64,000 nucleotides of DNA from Anastatus disparis (Eukaryota; Arthropoda; Insecta; Hymenoptera; Eupelmidae): NCBI GenBank assembly GCA_017163975.1, contig JAFFSR010000035.1, forward strand, positions 434,001-498,000, read 5' to 3'. Each line of letters begins with the position of its first letter. Positions within the stretch are counted from its first letter, which is position 1. The notes beneath the pieces are model-generated. The model saw only the letters and a program-made list of their open reading frames with translations. It made no database searches and was not told the origin of the DNA. This document shows, piece after piece, positions 1 to 12,531 of the stretch. Position numbers and translations under genes: made by a program.

Positions 1-3000
1 GGGGTGGCTAACCCCTACCGAATATAACAAACCGCGAAACACAAATCATAAAACTTTAGTTTAGGAAACGCCCGCCCCCCTTTCGCGACCCCGCGTTAAC
101 ATTTTATTCTTTGATACTTTTTCATACAATAATTTCTTCAAATTTTTCCCCAAATGAGCCTTCCACTTTACCGCCCCGCTTTTTGCCCATCCGCCCGCCC
201 AGTTTTAAATTTACCACGTCCACACACCGGCCCTCACCCCCCAGCCCCCTTTTCCGTCTAATACCTTTCTCATACCACACACTCGCCTGGAAACCCGCAC
301 CCTTCAACTCCCCTCCCACCAACCTCCCCCCCGCCCTTGGTGCACCCCCCCCGCCCTACCATGCATTCCCCCCCCCACACCGGCCGACCCCCCGGCCTCG
401 GACCCAAACCCTCACCTCCCCCCTGGTCCCCCGTGACGTTTTGATTCACCTCTGCCACCTCTAACTATCATCTTTTTGTCCTATGCCTCCCCTGACCCAC
501 CCCCCTATCCCCGTTCCACCTGCCCCACCCCCCCGCCCTGGCCCCACGCTGGACACACGAGCGCATCTCTCCGCCGACCCCCCCCCCGCCCTCCCCTGGC
601 CGCTCGCCCGTGCCCCCCCCTCTCTCCCCTCCCCCCCGGGCCCCCCGTTCTCGGCCTTGACGGGCCCCTGTCACCCTCACCTCCCCGGCTCCCGCTACCC
701 CCCTCCGCCTCCTCCCATGGGGCCTTCCTCCCCGTAGCCCCGCCGGCCCCTGCGTATCCCCTCCCACAACCTCCTACTCTACTCCCCCCCACACTACCCA
801 CCCCCCCCCCCGTACGCGTTTGTCTTTCGTCTTTCCCCTATCCCCTCTTCCCCTACCCATGATCACCACCTGCCTGCCTCACCTTAGTTCTTACGCCTAT
901 AACTCCATCTCATACACTCACACCCCCAAACAAAACTGCTACCCCGCTACCCCCCCACTCCTTCCTTTGTTACCCCACCCCACCTTTACTTTCCTTCTGC
1001 CCGGCATGTTCCCGTTTGTTTTTTCTTTATACGTGCTCACCTTCATTATTCTGCGTTTCGCTCGTGCTTCCGGCTGGTCATTGCCTTTCCCGATTCCTTC
1101 CTCTCCCTACCGTCAGTCTCCTCTCTTTTACTTCTTGTTACGCTTGTCTTACTCTTTCTCTTTTTCCATTTTGTCTTGTGGTCCGACATCTTACCGTAAT
1201 CCGACGATCTCGGTCCTCCAAACAAGAACCAAATCTTACAATACTTAACGGTTACTAAAAATCTCTACCCGACAAATCTACTCTGAATTCAAATAAGGGC
1301 AGCTATCCTACTAAGCGCCGAAAAAAAAATTCGAACGAAACCGCACGAAAGCCACGTATGCAATAGTTCCCGATAGGTAAAAAAGTAAAACTCTTTAAGT
1401 TTGGGGATGTAAAGGGTTTCTACGCTAATATCTCCGGGCCAAATAATAGATATGTATAAAATTGTTGTATATAAATTTGTTACTCTGATTACCGCTTTTA
1501 CTTTTACTCTATTTTACCTGAAGGAAAAAAAATTTTTATTTGATTTATTTTCTTTTTCTTCTTGGTTCTTGTGTTTTTTTCGACTTTTTATTTCCTAAAC
1601 GCTTCTCTTGATTTTTCTCCTATTTGCAATCTTCTTGAGTAGAAAAAAAAATTGTATGTAATTCCTTCTTATAGATAAAAAAATAAATAAGAAAATTTAA
1701 ACTAAAAAAAAAAATTTCTAATCTTCTTGAATCTCTTGATTGATTCCTAATCTTTAGTTTCATGAAAAGAAAAAAAATCAATAATAATTAAAAAAGAAAA
1801 ATTAGTAATAACTGTATTTTCTTGAGTTTTTCTCTTTATTTTTTCTGATATCAAATTATTCTTATAATTGATATTTCCGATTTTGCTTTTTTTTTATAAT
1901 ATTTAAGAAAAATCTTCCTGTAAATTGTAAAATCCAAAAAAAAAACCACCAGGAAATGGAAATATAATGACTCCATATAGATCGTTTTAGTACAAAATAA
2001 AGGAACCCCAAATATCTTTATAGTATTTGTTTTGTGCCTTTTTTTGTTATTTTCTCTCATATTTCCCCCCCTATACCTAACCAATCCTAAACCTCACTGA
2101 CACCACACGTCCGTCCTGCCTTAATTCAAAACACCCTACCACCCAAAATATAACCAAAAATACCTACCTGTAATATTCTAATCAATTATAAGATCACTCA
2201 ATAAATAAGTAACAAACATCCAATTATAGGAGCAAACCACTAAATAGACTTAATTAATTTAATTAAAAAATCTAGGTTAGTTATGGACGTTTCTCTAGAT
2301 TAAGTTAAAAAATAAAAGAAACAATTAAAATATACAAATTTCCGAATTAATTTAAGCAATAATAATCAAAATCCTTAATTAAAAAATGTGGCAACACGCC
2401 AATATTTTTAGGTTATGTAAGGTGGGCTCGAACGCGTCGTATCTCAGATTACGCAATTCTCCAATTGGTGGCGCTAGTATCGTCTTTCCTCGAGTCGTTC
2501 TCTCTTTAATCTTCAGCAGGCGTTTTATAAAAGCGAGGTATCATATATTTCGTAAATATATATAAATCTTCGAAACAAATACATGACCTTTGTTTTTTTC
2601 TTTTAATATGTTTAAAATGATTCGCTTTTAATAGTTGTTATCTTTACAGTTGTAAGAAAATTTATTATAAATCAAGAAAAGTTATCAAGAAAAAAATTGT
2701 TTATAAAGAATTTATAAACCCGCTATCTCTTATTAATTTCTCACAAAATTCAATTCTACACTAAAAGAATCTTTAATTGATACTAGTTATAAAAATAGGT
2801 ACTTAAAATTCAGTAAACAAGTCAGTAAAAAAAACTAAAAAAACAAAGAAAATTTCTATATATATAAACTTTTTTAGACTATAAATATTGAGGTTGTCTC
2901 TTCAATCAATATACCCAATGAAAAAAAAAAAATTCAGCTTTATATTTACCTACTACTTCTTCGATTTCGTACCAAAACGTCCTCCCCACCCAATATTCCT

Positions 3001-3560
3001 ATCACCGATGTCACGATCTTTAGGTGACTCCGACCCCCATCCACCCCAAAATTAATCACGTCTTAATTACCAATTATTTTTTCACTTCCGCACTATCACT
3101 TTTATCACCTAAAAAAAAAAAATAATACTTTCGTACGCACCCCAACCTATCCCTGACACAACAAACCAACAAAAAAATGACCCGACTGACCCTTGTGGTC
3201 AACCACACTACCAATTTAACATATCAAACCAGACCACATACGTTAGAACAATAGAGTTTAGTTTTAAGGAAAAAACGGCCCCTGCCCAGCCTACCTCGTT
3301 GTCTCACCTTGACCGCTTATCTTTGGACTGTTCTTTCTCGCCAACCAAGATTCTCACTATTGACTTACCCATCAAAAATATACATAACCAATAATTTTTG
3401 GTAATGACCCCCATTACCTCGTCTTCCCTTTTTTTGTTTTATACGTACGCTACACCTACGTATCCCTTCACTCTCATCTTATTCCTTACCCCCCCGGCGC
3501 CCCCATAGCCGTTCCCGCCACTTAACGCGCTCTTTTTTTTGTCTGCCCCGTACCAACTAC
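1..3560. other. G-depleted, C/T-skewed stretch without genes
   Basis: The given strand is extremely poor in G for long runs. From about 60 to 1,260 it is mostly C and T with many C homopolymers; 1,500-2,100 is A/T with long A and T runs; 2,900-3,500 is again C/A/T. Open frames here are low-complexity proline, serine and leucine strings on one strand and glycine/arginine strings on the other, which is what such skew gives by chance. A short island at 2,390-2,540 has normal base use. I see no gene. It may be a degenerate satellite or noisy sequence near a contig end; it cannot be resolved from this strand alone. Confidence 0.6.
2381..2545 (+). promoter_or_regulatory. Possible TATA-type promoter island
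   Basis: A roughly 160-bp island of balanced base composition sits inside the skewed region. It holds GGTGGCGCTAGT at about 2,467, which resembles an insect CTCF-type core, and TTTATAAAAG near 2,523. No coding exon follows. This may equally be a small repeat; confidence is low. Confidence 0.2.
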
Positions 3561-3930
3561 CGCAATAGGTTGTGATCAGCTGTGTACTCAGGGCTCAGCC
3601 CGAGAACAAGAACACAACAAATTATTTCTCGTTGGTTTCTTACGGTGGCCTGGTCACTGTCACGAGTGTGGTGATTATGCTTTATGAATTCCACGCTCGG
3701 GGAATTATGAAGATTTTTCTTTTAATAGGTTTTTAATAGATAATTATTTTATTTAAATAAAACAAAAAAAAATTATTGTGGCGTGAAAATACCACGTCAC
3801 AATTTATTCAAATGTGATTTTAATATATAACTAGTGGGCATATATTTGCACTTGACTTATGTAATTCTTATCTAATTCTGGGGTAAAGTGCTGCTGCAAT
3901 CCTATAAATGTTACAAAACCTTTTTTGACT

Positions 3931-4009
3931 TCTGCCGTCCAAAGTGTAAAAGTGGTTAACTACATTGGAATCCCATTGGAGTTGAGGTTTTCTTACTTTG
4001 GACGGCAGA
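3931..4009. repeat. Short foldback repeat (79 bp)
   Basis: The ends TCTGCCGTCCAAAGT and its reverse complement close a small hairpin with an unrelated interior. This looks like a very short MITE or its remnant. Confidence 0.5.
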
Positions 4010-4261
4010 CTTATTAAGATATAATTGAAAAATTCATTTTTTAATATATAGTTACGTTTTCACGTTAATGATTTATTATCTTGTGGATATCTTTTTATCA
4101 CGACTAAGATTGGTAAATCCAAGTAGTCAATTTTAGTAACGGTAATTAAATTAACAAGATGATAATTAAAATAAACTGATAGATTTATTATTACGTTAAT
4201 CGAAAGAGAGAATTGTATTATAGATATATTTAAGTGAGGGTTTTTTTTAATAGTTCAACTT

Positions 4262-4512
4262 CGTAATTATTAATATCTGTAATTTTTTCTTCTTCTTCTT
4301 CTTCTTCTCTTTTCTTTCCCATATTAGCCTCCTAATAGCAAATAATTAATCAATTTAATTTTATGATTAAAAAAATTATTAATAATTCAACTTAATTCGT
4401 TTATTTTCCAAAAGATGGCAACCTTTTTCACTTCTTCTATTAGATTTGCACATTTGAATGAGCGTTATTTTCACTTGTTCAACATCGTAGTTATGAATAT
4501 CTGTAATTTTTT
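4262..4512 (+). repeat. Repeat copy A, left part
   Basis: This segment, with (TTC)n and the sequence around AAAAGATGGCAACC, reappears almost unchanged at about 5,690-5,925. It is the left part of a tandem duplicate whose right part lies at 5,399-5,625; a foldback element separates the two. The intervening 5,626-5,690 is unique AT-rich spacer. Confidence 0.75.
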
Positions 4513-4555
4513 AACCGACTTCAAAAAGGAGGAGGTTCTCAATATCGACTGAATC

Positions 4556-4587
<32 letters not shown>

Positions 4588-4749
4588 CTGTTACCTCATA
4601 ACTCCGTCATTTCTTAACCGATTCGAAAAAACTTTTTCTTATCTGATAGAGAATGTCTGCAGGAAGGTCCCATACGTGTCCTATAATTATTGGGCCAATA
4701 TTCGGTTTGTATGACTTAATTATCAAATTAAGAAAACTGGGAGTTTTGT

Positions 4750-4784
<35 letters not shown>

Positions 4785-5398
4785 TACCTGAGCTTGAATA
4801 TGTATACATGCATACATAACGACACTGTGCTGCTGAGCCTTCTTTCTTTCCTGCTATATATTGCTTGGTGGTGTACTAATGCATGCGTTAAGAATTAATA
4901 ATGAAAGTTTAATGTAATTAGTGGGTCTACCTATATTTGCGTTTTTAGTAAGGGGATTCACTAGAAGATAGAAAATAAAAATTTTTTAACAAAAAACAAA
5001 ACCGACTACAAAAAAATGCACTAAACAGTTACAAATAAAAAATTTTTTAACAAAAAACAAAACCGACTTCAAAAAAATGCACTAAAAAGTTACAAATAAT
5101 TTTTGATCTTCAATAATTATACGCATACTATGCATCTAACTCAACACATGTGTAGCAAACATTTTATAGATTATCTAATCATTTGTAAACAGCACCAACA
5201 AATTATATTTTTTTGTGAATTAAAAAAAAATATAATTTGTTGGTGCTGTTTACAAATGATTAGATAATCTATAAAATGTTTGCTACACATGTGTTGAGTT
5301 AGATGCGTAGTATGCGTATAATTATTGAAGATCAAAAATTATTTGTAACTTTTTAGTGCATTTTTTTGAAGTCGGTTTTGTTTTTTGTTAAAAAATTT
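4513..5398. mobile_element. Foldback element inserted in repeat copy A
   Basis: The insertion starts AACCGACTTCAAAAAGGAGG and ends with the inverted form GAAGTCGGTTTTG. Copy B (5,690-6,148) lacks it and shows the empty site inside a T run before CTTCTTCAGC. The interior carries a T run (4,558-4,583), a CT microsatellite (4,749-4,794), a 60-bp direct duplication (about 4,975-5,094) and a nearly perfect palindrome at 5,036-5,398 with arms of about 178 bp and a short AT loop. The near identity of the palindrome arms suggests recent formation or active correction. No coding capacity is seen. Confidence 0.75.
4749..4794. repeat. (CT)n microsatellite
   Basis: About 22 CT units with one interruption. 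The 81-codon frame over it is low-complexity Ser/Leu and not a gene. Confidence 0.9.
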
Positions 5399-5625
5399 TT
5401 TTTCTTCTTCAGCACTATCACTATGTATTATAATTTTATCAAGGCCATTCTTCAAACTTACAGTTCATGTTTATAACAACTTTACAACAAATTGCTTTCA
5501 ACATTGAAAGAGATTTTTTAACTAAATTTTAAATAGGTAAATGCCAATAAATGAGCATATTGGCATGATGCTGGTACTCTTTCTGTATCACTAAAATTAT
5601 AATTCAATAAGGTTAATTTGGATGT
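5399..5625 (+). repeat. Repeat copy A, right part
   Basis: Matches 5,930-6,148 of copy B at high identity (CTTCTTCAGCACTATCAC through AATAAGGTTAATTTGG), completing copy A after the foldback insertion. Confidence 0.75.
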
Positions 5626-5689
5626 TAACCACTACATTTTATCCAATGAAATACAATTATTATCATCTATAACATTATATCCTATTTCT

Positions 5690-6148
5690 TCTTCTTCTTC
5701 TTCTTCTAATTTTCTTCTTCTTCTCTTTTCTTTCTAATATTAGCCTACTAATAGCTAATAATTATAAATTTAATTTTATGACTAAAAAAAATTATTAATG
5801 ATTCAACTTAATTCGTTTATTTTCCAAAAGATGGCAACCTTTTTCACTTCTTCTATTAGATTTGCACATTTGAATGAGCGTTATTTTCACTTGTTCAACA
5901 TCGTAGTAATGAATATCTGTAATTTTTTCTTCTTCAGCACTATCACTATGTATTATTATTTTATCAAGGCGATTCTTCAAACTTACAGTTCATGTTTATA
6001 CCAATTTTACAACAAATTGCTTTCAACATTGAAAGAGATTTTTTAACTAAATTTTAAATAGGTAAATGCCAATAAATGAGCATATTGGCATGATGCTGGT
6101 ACTCTTTCTGTATCACTAAAATTATAATTCAATAAGGTTAATTTGGAC
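5690..6148 (+). repeat. Repeat copy B (uninterrupted)
   Basis: The intact version of the duplicated repeat. It ends directly at the left end of the giant palindrome, at the same AATTTGGA motif that continues differently after copy A, so the palindrome apparently inserted at or near the edge of this repeat. The 82-codon frame across it has no recognisable domain. Confidence 0.7.
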
Positions 6149-6574
6149 TAGCAAAAAATACCTCGCTCCTAACGTCGCTCGGTTGAATTTTCATATATTA
6201 TATGATTATGTATGAATTAGCCAATTTTAAAATAAAAAAGAATCGACGCAACTTATGAATTGTGATATTGTAGTTTTGTACTAAATTAAATTTTTCTATT
6301 TTTATAAAAAAGAATAATTAAAGTTACAATGTGCATAAAAATTGTTTAAATACAAATTATATCATAATGAATTAAGAATTTGTTCTACTAAATTGCATTT
6401 GAATAATTGACAAAATATAATAGGAATTTTTTCTTTTTAATCACGTGTTTCAATCACGAACCATGAAATAATCGAAAACAGTATTTGACGTTTACTAAAA
6501 CTAACAACTGCACGGAGAAAAGAAAGTATTGTTAAAATAGGTTCTAAATCAAGTATATCTAATTTATGTATTAA

Positions 6575-7457
6575 CCCATATGGAAATAATTTATGTGAAA
6601 AACTGTATATAATAGTAAATAATTGTAAATAACTGTTAAAAAATGTCAGAATTGAGACATAAATAATAGTTATGAACAGTTATTTACTATTATTTACTAT
6701 TAATTACTATAATTTACAATTATTAACTGTTATTAACTGTTATTTACAGTTATTAACTGTTATTTACAGTTATTTACAATTATTTACAATTATTTACAAT
6801 TATTTACAATTATTCAGTTTTTTATAATTATTTACAATTATTCATAATTATTTACAGCTATTTACATTTTCAAAAATTTTTGAATTAGTGAATAATTTAA
6901 TGTTATTATTAATTATTTACAATTATTTATAGTTATTTACAGTTATTTACAGTTTTTTTACAGTTTTTTTACAGTTATTTATAATTATTTACAATTATTT
7001 ACAATCTTCCGTAGTTTTTTACAATTATTTACAGTTATTCACATTTTTTAAAATTTTCGCCTATATATAAAATTATTGAATAAATTCGTGAATATTTTCG
7101 AAAATGTAAATAACTGTAAAAAACTATAAATAATCGTAAATAACTGTAAATAATTGTGAAAAAAGTGAATAAATGTAAATAACTGTAAATAAATATAAAT
7201 AACTGTAAATAAGTGTAAATAACAGTTAAAAAGTGTAAATAACAGTTAATAACTGTAAATAAGTGTAAATAACAGTTAATAACTGTAAATAAGTGTAAAT
7301 AACAGTAAATAATTGTAAATAACTGTTATTTATGTCTCAATTCCCACATTTTTTAACACTTTTTTACAGTTATTTACAGTTATTTACATTTATTTACATT
7401 TATTCACAGTTATTAACAGTTATTTACAATTATATCCAAAAATTTTTTCCATATGGG
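6575..7457. mobile_element. Insertion element filled with TTATTTACAG minisatellite
   Basis: The element begins CCCATATGGAAAT and ends ATTTTTTCCATATGGG. The mirror position in the right arm (20,220-20,230) reads straight through as an empty site. The interior is dozens of about 11-bp units (TTATTTACAGT) that switch orientation near 7,085 and again near 7,340, so it can fold on itself. The insertion point is a TTAA on the left; on the right only AA remains, so the target duplication is uncertain. Confidence 0.7.
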
Positions 7458-8435
7458 AAGGTACTTAAAAAAAGAGTGACGATATAATTTTAATTAGTAC
7501 TATATCTTGAATTTTAGGGACCAATGTTGGTACTATTATATTATGAAGTAAGAGCATAAATTTGCGATGCTTACTGCCTTTTTTTTTGGTATTAAGACTG
7601 ATCTTTCACCTACTCGATTCAAGGGCAATATTTCGCAGAAAATGCAATTATTAACCTCTTTTCGTGCAGCTTTTCTTGTTACTAAAATTGAAAATTATTA
7701 AATATAGAATTATTTATATAATATATAACTCTTTAAAATTACTAATAATTAATATTTAAATTCGTGATATTCAAGGATTAAAACGATACACGTTTAACTT
7801 TCATATTCCGTTTTAAAATAGTTACTTTTGAGTTTTAAATTGATGATTAGTAATTTAAAATTGATATATATATATATATTATATGATTAACATTATATTT
7901 ATCGTCTGTTGAAAATCGTTACACAATTTATTGGGTTTTACTTTGACAGGTATTAATTATATTAAAGTTTTTCGCTTCTAACGTCGCTTAGTTGAATTTT
8001 CTTTTATTATATTATTATGTATAAATGACTAATTTTAAGTAAATAAGAATTAATTAGTTGAATTTTGAGTACTGAATAAAATTGAAAATAATTTGATGAA
8101 ACATAATATAAAAATATATGTACACATGTGCTTAAAGTAAAAAAGCGTATAATTTATTTCAAGTGACTATTTCTCTGAGTTACTATTTTACTGAGTTACA
8201 ACTATAATTTCCAGACCTCAATATATGACCATGAATTTGAATTATGAAATTAATTTATAAGTGAAACATGCTTAAAAGAAATTCGTGTTGATTTCTAATA
8301 AAAATATCTTCACAAATGTATTTTATATATATATATATATATGAAATACGAAATTTAAATAGAAAAAATCATAAGATTAAAATACAACATTTTAGTTAAT
8401 TTTAAATTCGAATATTTTGGAATAAAAAAATAGCT

Positions 8436-9149
8436 TGTAACCTTCCTATCCTATTACCCTATTTTAACGCTAATCTTTTTATAATATTCTTTCATTTCCA
8501 CGCGTTAAAGAATTGTTAAATAGCCAGCGCACCATGCCTAGCTATTTCGGACCCTGTGTATCTTTTATCGTTGTTTTGTTAAAGTCGTTTATAGCTAGGA
8601 CGCCTTGCCTAGCTATAGCTGACTTTTGAAATGTATTTATTAGTAATGTTGGGTTATTATGCGTAACGCCCGTTATTATTAAGGACCAAATGCCTTAATA
8701 TTCGGGGCTTTACACCGGGTTAATTGGATGAGGGATTATCTTGGAAAAGCTCTTTATTAATAACTTAAATTGAATCAATTTACAATGTAAAAACTAACAA
8801 TGATCTCGTGCTTAATAAAAAAATGATTGCTCGTAGCACGTGTCAGGCCATTCGCCACTTGTGCTACGAGCAAGCGTGTCTTCACACCGAGAGAGCTGAT
8901 CCAAGAGTGACGAGAGTAACAAGCTTCTCGTACTGCTTGCATCAGCTCTCCTAGGTCTCTCTCCCACTCTTCTAACTTAGTAGAAGAGAGGGAGAGCCAC
9001 CGTATACTTTCAGCGGTACTTATACATGCAAACGCGTGTACTTATATACGCGCGCTTGCATGTTCAACCACTTTGGTCTTTTTGGGTGTTTGCGCGTGCA
9101 TCTTCCAGAATCGTACGGTTTCAGAGCCGTATATACTCGGGCGCTCACA
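8436..9149 (+). mobile_element. Solo LTR, copy 1 (714 bp)
   Basis: Starts TGTAACC and ends TCACA, flanked by AGCT (8,432-8,435) and AACT (9,150-9,153). The mirror arm near 19,215 shows the empty site with a single AACT, which proves a 4-bp target duplication with one later change. A related copy lies at 36,190-36,922. TG...CA ends and a 4-bp duplication fit a Ty3/gypsy-type LTR, though no internal gene is left to confirm this. The interior has a strong hairpin around 8,830-8,875 (GCTCGTAGCACGTG). Confidence 0.8.
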
Positions 9150-9459
9150 AACTATTTGCAATTACTTAACAATCCTTTTCGCATCTAATATACTTTAATG
9201 AGATACAAATATTACAAAGTGTATGTATCACAAGTAAGGTTTGCATATCATAAATATTATAATTTTTAGGAAATTCTTGATATTAATAGATTATTAATTT
9301 GAAAAATTAAATATTTTTTTATTGATGACAAGTAACTTTTCAAAAATAGTTGAAATAATACTGTAAATGTCAATCAAATAACATTTTCATCAAAATAAAT
9401 TTCAACGCTATAATTATTAAAATAAACATTTTCATTTAACTACAATCTATTGTAATAAT

Positions 9460-9466
<7 letters not shown>

Positions 9467-9514
<48 letters not shown>
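9467..9514. repeat. (AT)n microsatellite
   Basis: Perfect AT run. At the mirror position in the right arm the run is split by the Helentron-like insertion at 18,487-18,858. Confidence 0.9.
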
Positions 9515-9523
<9 letters not shown>

Positions 9524-10272
9524 ATTTTATTTGATAAACAGTTCTATAAATATTATATATTTATAATTGTATAACTAAATTTATTAAATTAAAATTGTAT
9601 TCAGTTATCATTCAGAGAATGAGGTATTTAAATTAGTTTTCATGAAAATATATTATTTAAAAAGTTACTTGTTAACAATTTTTTATAAATAACATACATT
9701 TAACCTTAATGACATTTTCATTTGTACACGTGTTTATATTTAAATGAATTGTGATTTATATAAAAATTGTTAGCAATTCATTTCATTAAAGCAATAATAT
9801 TTTTAATAAGAGAAACATTAATTTTTAAAGAATATCAAATTACCTCACTTGAAAAACTATAATTACATGATATAAAAATATTTTTTTTAATATCGTTTGA
9901 ACATAAATTTTATGAAATACAATTTAAAAAAATTATTTATTAGGTATTTAATTTTTTTAATAGTCAATTATAAAGATAGGACAATATATAAAATATGAAT
10001 AAATGTTTCTGATTATGTCTATAATTATGCATTTATATGTATGAACTGTCTGGATAGAAGTAGAATTCCCCCTAAAAAAGTAAATATTTCAAAAGAAAAT
10101 TTACTTATTATATGCGAAACATTTATTATGAATGCGGAAAAAAATAATATTCTGTAATATCACTCTATAATTTGTATTAAATATGACACAAGTCATTGAA
10201 AGTACAATTATTTCATTATGTTAAATTTGTTGTCAAAGTTTGATTATATTTTACAATAAAAAGATAAAAAAA

Positions 10273-10612
10273 TTAACTGTCTTTCCATTCTATTGCTGAA
10301 TTTCCATAAAAGGAATGTATTAACTTGTAGTATGTCTCGTGATGATTATTTATTTGAATTTTCAAATTATTCCAATCATTACTTTTCAAGATATTTAAAT
10401 TTCTGATTCCAAATGGAAAAATTTTAGTAAATAATATTGGAACTCAAACTTCTCAATAACTAATGAATAGATTTATGTAAAAATTTAACTGAATAATCTT
10501 CGTGATACATACTGTATGTTAATGCATCTATTTATTCAAAATTTTAAAATACAATGGAAATATAATCAATATTTATGGGTGGAAGTGTGCTGTCCATTTT
10601 ACATCTCCTTAA
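10273..10612. mobile_element. Old TTAA-flanked MITE, left-arm copy
   Basis: The end reading TTTTACATCTCCTTAA and the two halves around 10,340 and 10,500 resemble the MITE at 58,371-58,750 in the same order. The mirror copy is at about 17,388-17,728. It is more diverged than the 58-kb copy and its left end is unclear. Confidence 0.5.
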
Positions 10613-10977
10613 ATAATTTATATTTATAAAATTCACATAATATCATATTAAAACTATTAAAATGAGAATCATATATTCAATATAATTGTCAACTATGAAT
10701 AAAGAGTGCAAAAAATTAAGTGATAACTTATAAATAGTTATATTATTTTATTGAATACATTTCCAACCTAAATAATTAACTTCATGTTAAAACTAAATTT
10801 AATTAGCATTCAATAACACAAGTTATTTAAAAAATTTACCATTGTTCAAAATTATTAAAAAGTTATTTATAAAAAGTATTCCCATATCAAAATTTCAAAA
10901 TTATACCAATTTAATTTTTTATTTTTTACATTAGAGAATCAGTTTTGATGTTAAAATTTTTTGTGAAATGAAACATA

Positions 10978-10978
<1 letters not shown>

Positions 10979-11046
<68 letters not shown>
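10979..11046. repeat. (AT)n microsatellite
   Basis: Long AT run, mirrored by a shorter run at 16,955-17,003. Confidence 0.9.
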
Positions 11047-11052
<6 letters not shown>

Positions 11053-11814
11053 AAAATATTTTATCACCTCGTATGAAAATTATTTTGTAAAAGTAGAATA
11101 ATGCTGCGAATAAACAAATGATTATAAGAAAATATTGAAAACTGTAAATAACAATAAAAAAGCGTTAGGCTAGAAATAAATAATGGTTCTCACATAGTAT
11201 GGAAGATTTCACTGAAATATTTCGAATTATTCCACTGGAATATTTCAATGGAACCTTTCATGCAGATTATTAAAAGTCTTCACGGAATATTTCAGAATAT
11301 TCCACTGGAATCTTCCATTAAAAGCTTCCAGGAATATTTTAAAGGAATGTTCGAAAACTTTTTCGAAATATTCCATGTAATATTCACGAAAGATTTCTGA
11401 AATATTTCATAAAATATTCCATGTAATGTTATGAATATTCCAGTAAAATATTTCATGTAAGATTCCAGAAAGATTCCATAAACATTTCGCTGGAAGATTC
11501 CGATAAACTTTAAAATCGTACAGCGGATAATTACATAAATCTTTCAGAACTGGTCAACTAAATATTCCACTGAAAGATTTAAGTAATCTTCCAGTGGAAT
11601 ATTTCATTAAAGATTTCAGAAAGATTCCATAAACATTTCACTGGAAGATTTCAAAAAACTTTAAAATCGTACAGCGAAATATTAGATAAATCTTCTATAA
11701 ATATTCCACGAAACATTTCACAGGAAGATTAAAGTAATCTTTCGATGAAATATTTCATGAAAGATTTCAGGAAGGTTCCGATAAACATTAAAATGGTACA
11801 GCGGAATATTACAT

Positions 11815-12284
11815 CTATCTTTGGGGTTTAACCACCTACAGCCTATTTGGCCTAGTAAGTGACACCTCGACCACCTTTGTGTTCCGGTGTTTTCGCGTTC
11901 GAAACCATACCTCATTTTTCCCTAACTTCGATAGGTATGGTGCTAGATCGTGCAGGCCTACTTAGGCGGGGAGCATCGCTCAACCCATCCTTTTTGGCGC
12001 ATCGGGAGCTCAACACCTACCCGGCAGAACGGCCCGGCTCAACTTAATAGTGGAACAGTCGCGTTCTGCCTTACCGGCCCTCGAGTGATTTTTCGTCGGT
12101 TTTAGTTAAAACCGAAAAAAGTCTCTCGGGGGTGGTCCACCACGGTGTCAGTGAGCTCGGGACATCCTCCACTTTCAATATTTAAATTAAAAAATGGAGG
12201 AAAAATTCTGACCTCACCGGGATTCGAACCCCGGCCCTCTGCGTGAGAGTCGGATGCTCTAGCCCCTGAGCCACCGTGGCTCTC
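11815..12284 (-). mobile_element. tRNA-derived SINE 1 with 15-bp target duplication
   Basis: Reading the minus strand, the head has an A-box-like TGGCTCAGGGGC and a perfect B box GGTTCGAATCC (12,220-12,230), with a T-arm CCGGG/CCCGG. The acceptor ends do not pair, so this is a SINE head and not a tRNA gene. A body of about 400 bp follows. AGCGGAATATTACAT flanks both sides (11,800-11,814 and 12,285-12,299), and the mirror arm at about 16,165 has the empty site. This is LINE-type retroposition. Confidence 0.85.
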
Positions 12285-12327
12285 AGCGGAATATTACATA
12301 AATCTCCCATAAATATTCCACAAAATA

Positions 12328-12531
12328 TTTTTTTTTTTTTTTTATTTATATCCACGGGCATTACTGCCCTTTTTAACATATATAAATTCATTTTTAAAAC
12401 AACACATTTTTACGTATTATTGAACGTGAAGTCAGCCCACGGCACAGACAGCAAAAAAGCGACCAGACGGGGAATCGATCCCGCGCCAACGGGAATACGA
12501 GTCACGCGCCTTAACCACTACTCCACTGAAC
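12328..12531 (-). mobile_element. tRNA-derived SINE 2 with poly(A) tail
   Basis: The mirror arm lacks this segment at about 15,838. On the minus strand it begins near GTTCAGTGGAGTAGTGG, has an A-box-like TAGTGGTTAAGGC and a B-box-like GGATCGATTCC (12,470-12,480), a unique body and a terminal A run of about 16 (T run at 12,328-12,343). It is a different family from SINE 1. The target duplication is not clear. Confidence 0.7.

Noticed and set aside
111..1258. Several 80-142-codon open frames on both strands
   Set aside because: They are Pro/Ser/Leu or Gly/Arg strings produced by C/T skew; no domain, no conserved pattern and strong overlap on both strands.
12182..12290. A tRNA gene on the minus strand
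   Set aside because: The D and T arms and B box are good but the 5' and 3' acceptor halves do not pair, and a long body with a 15-bp target duplication follows, so it is a SINE head.
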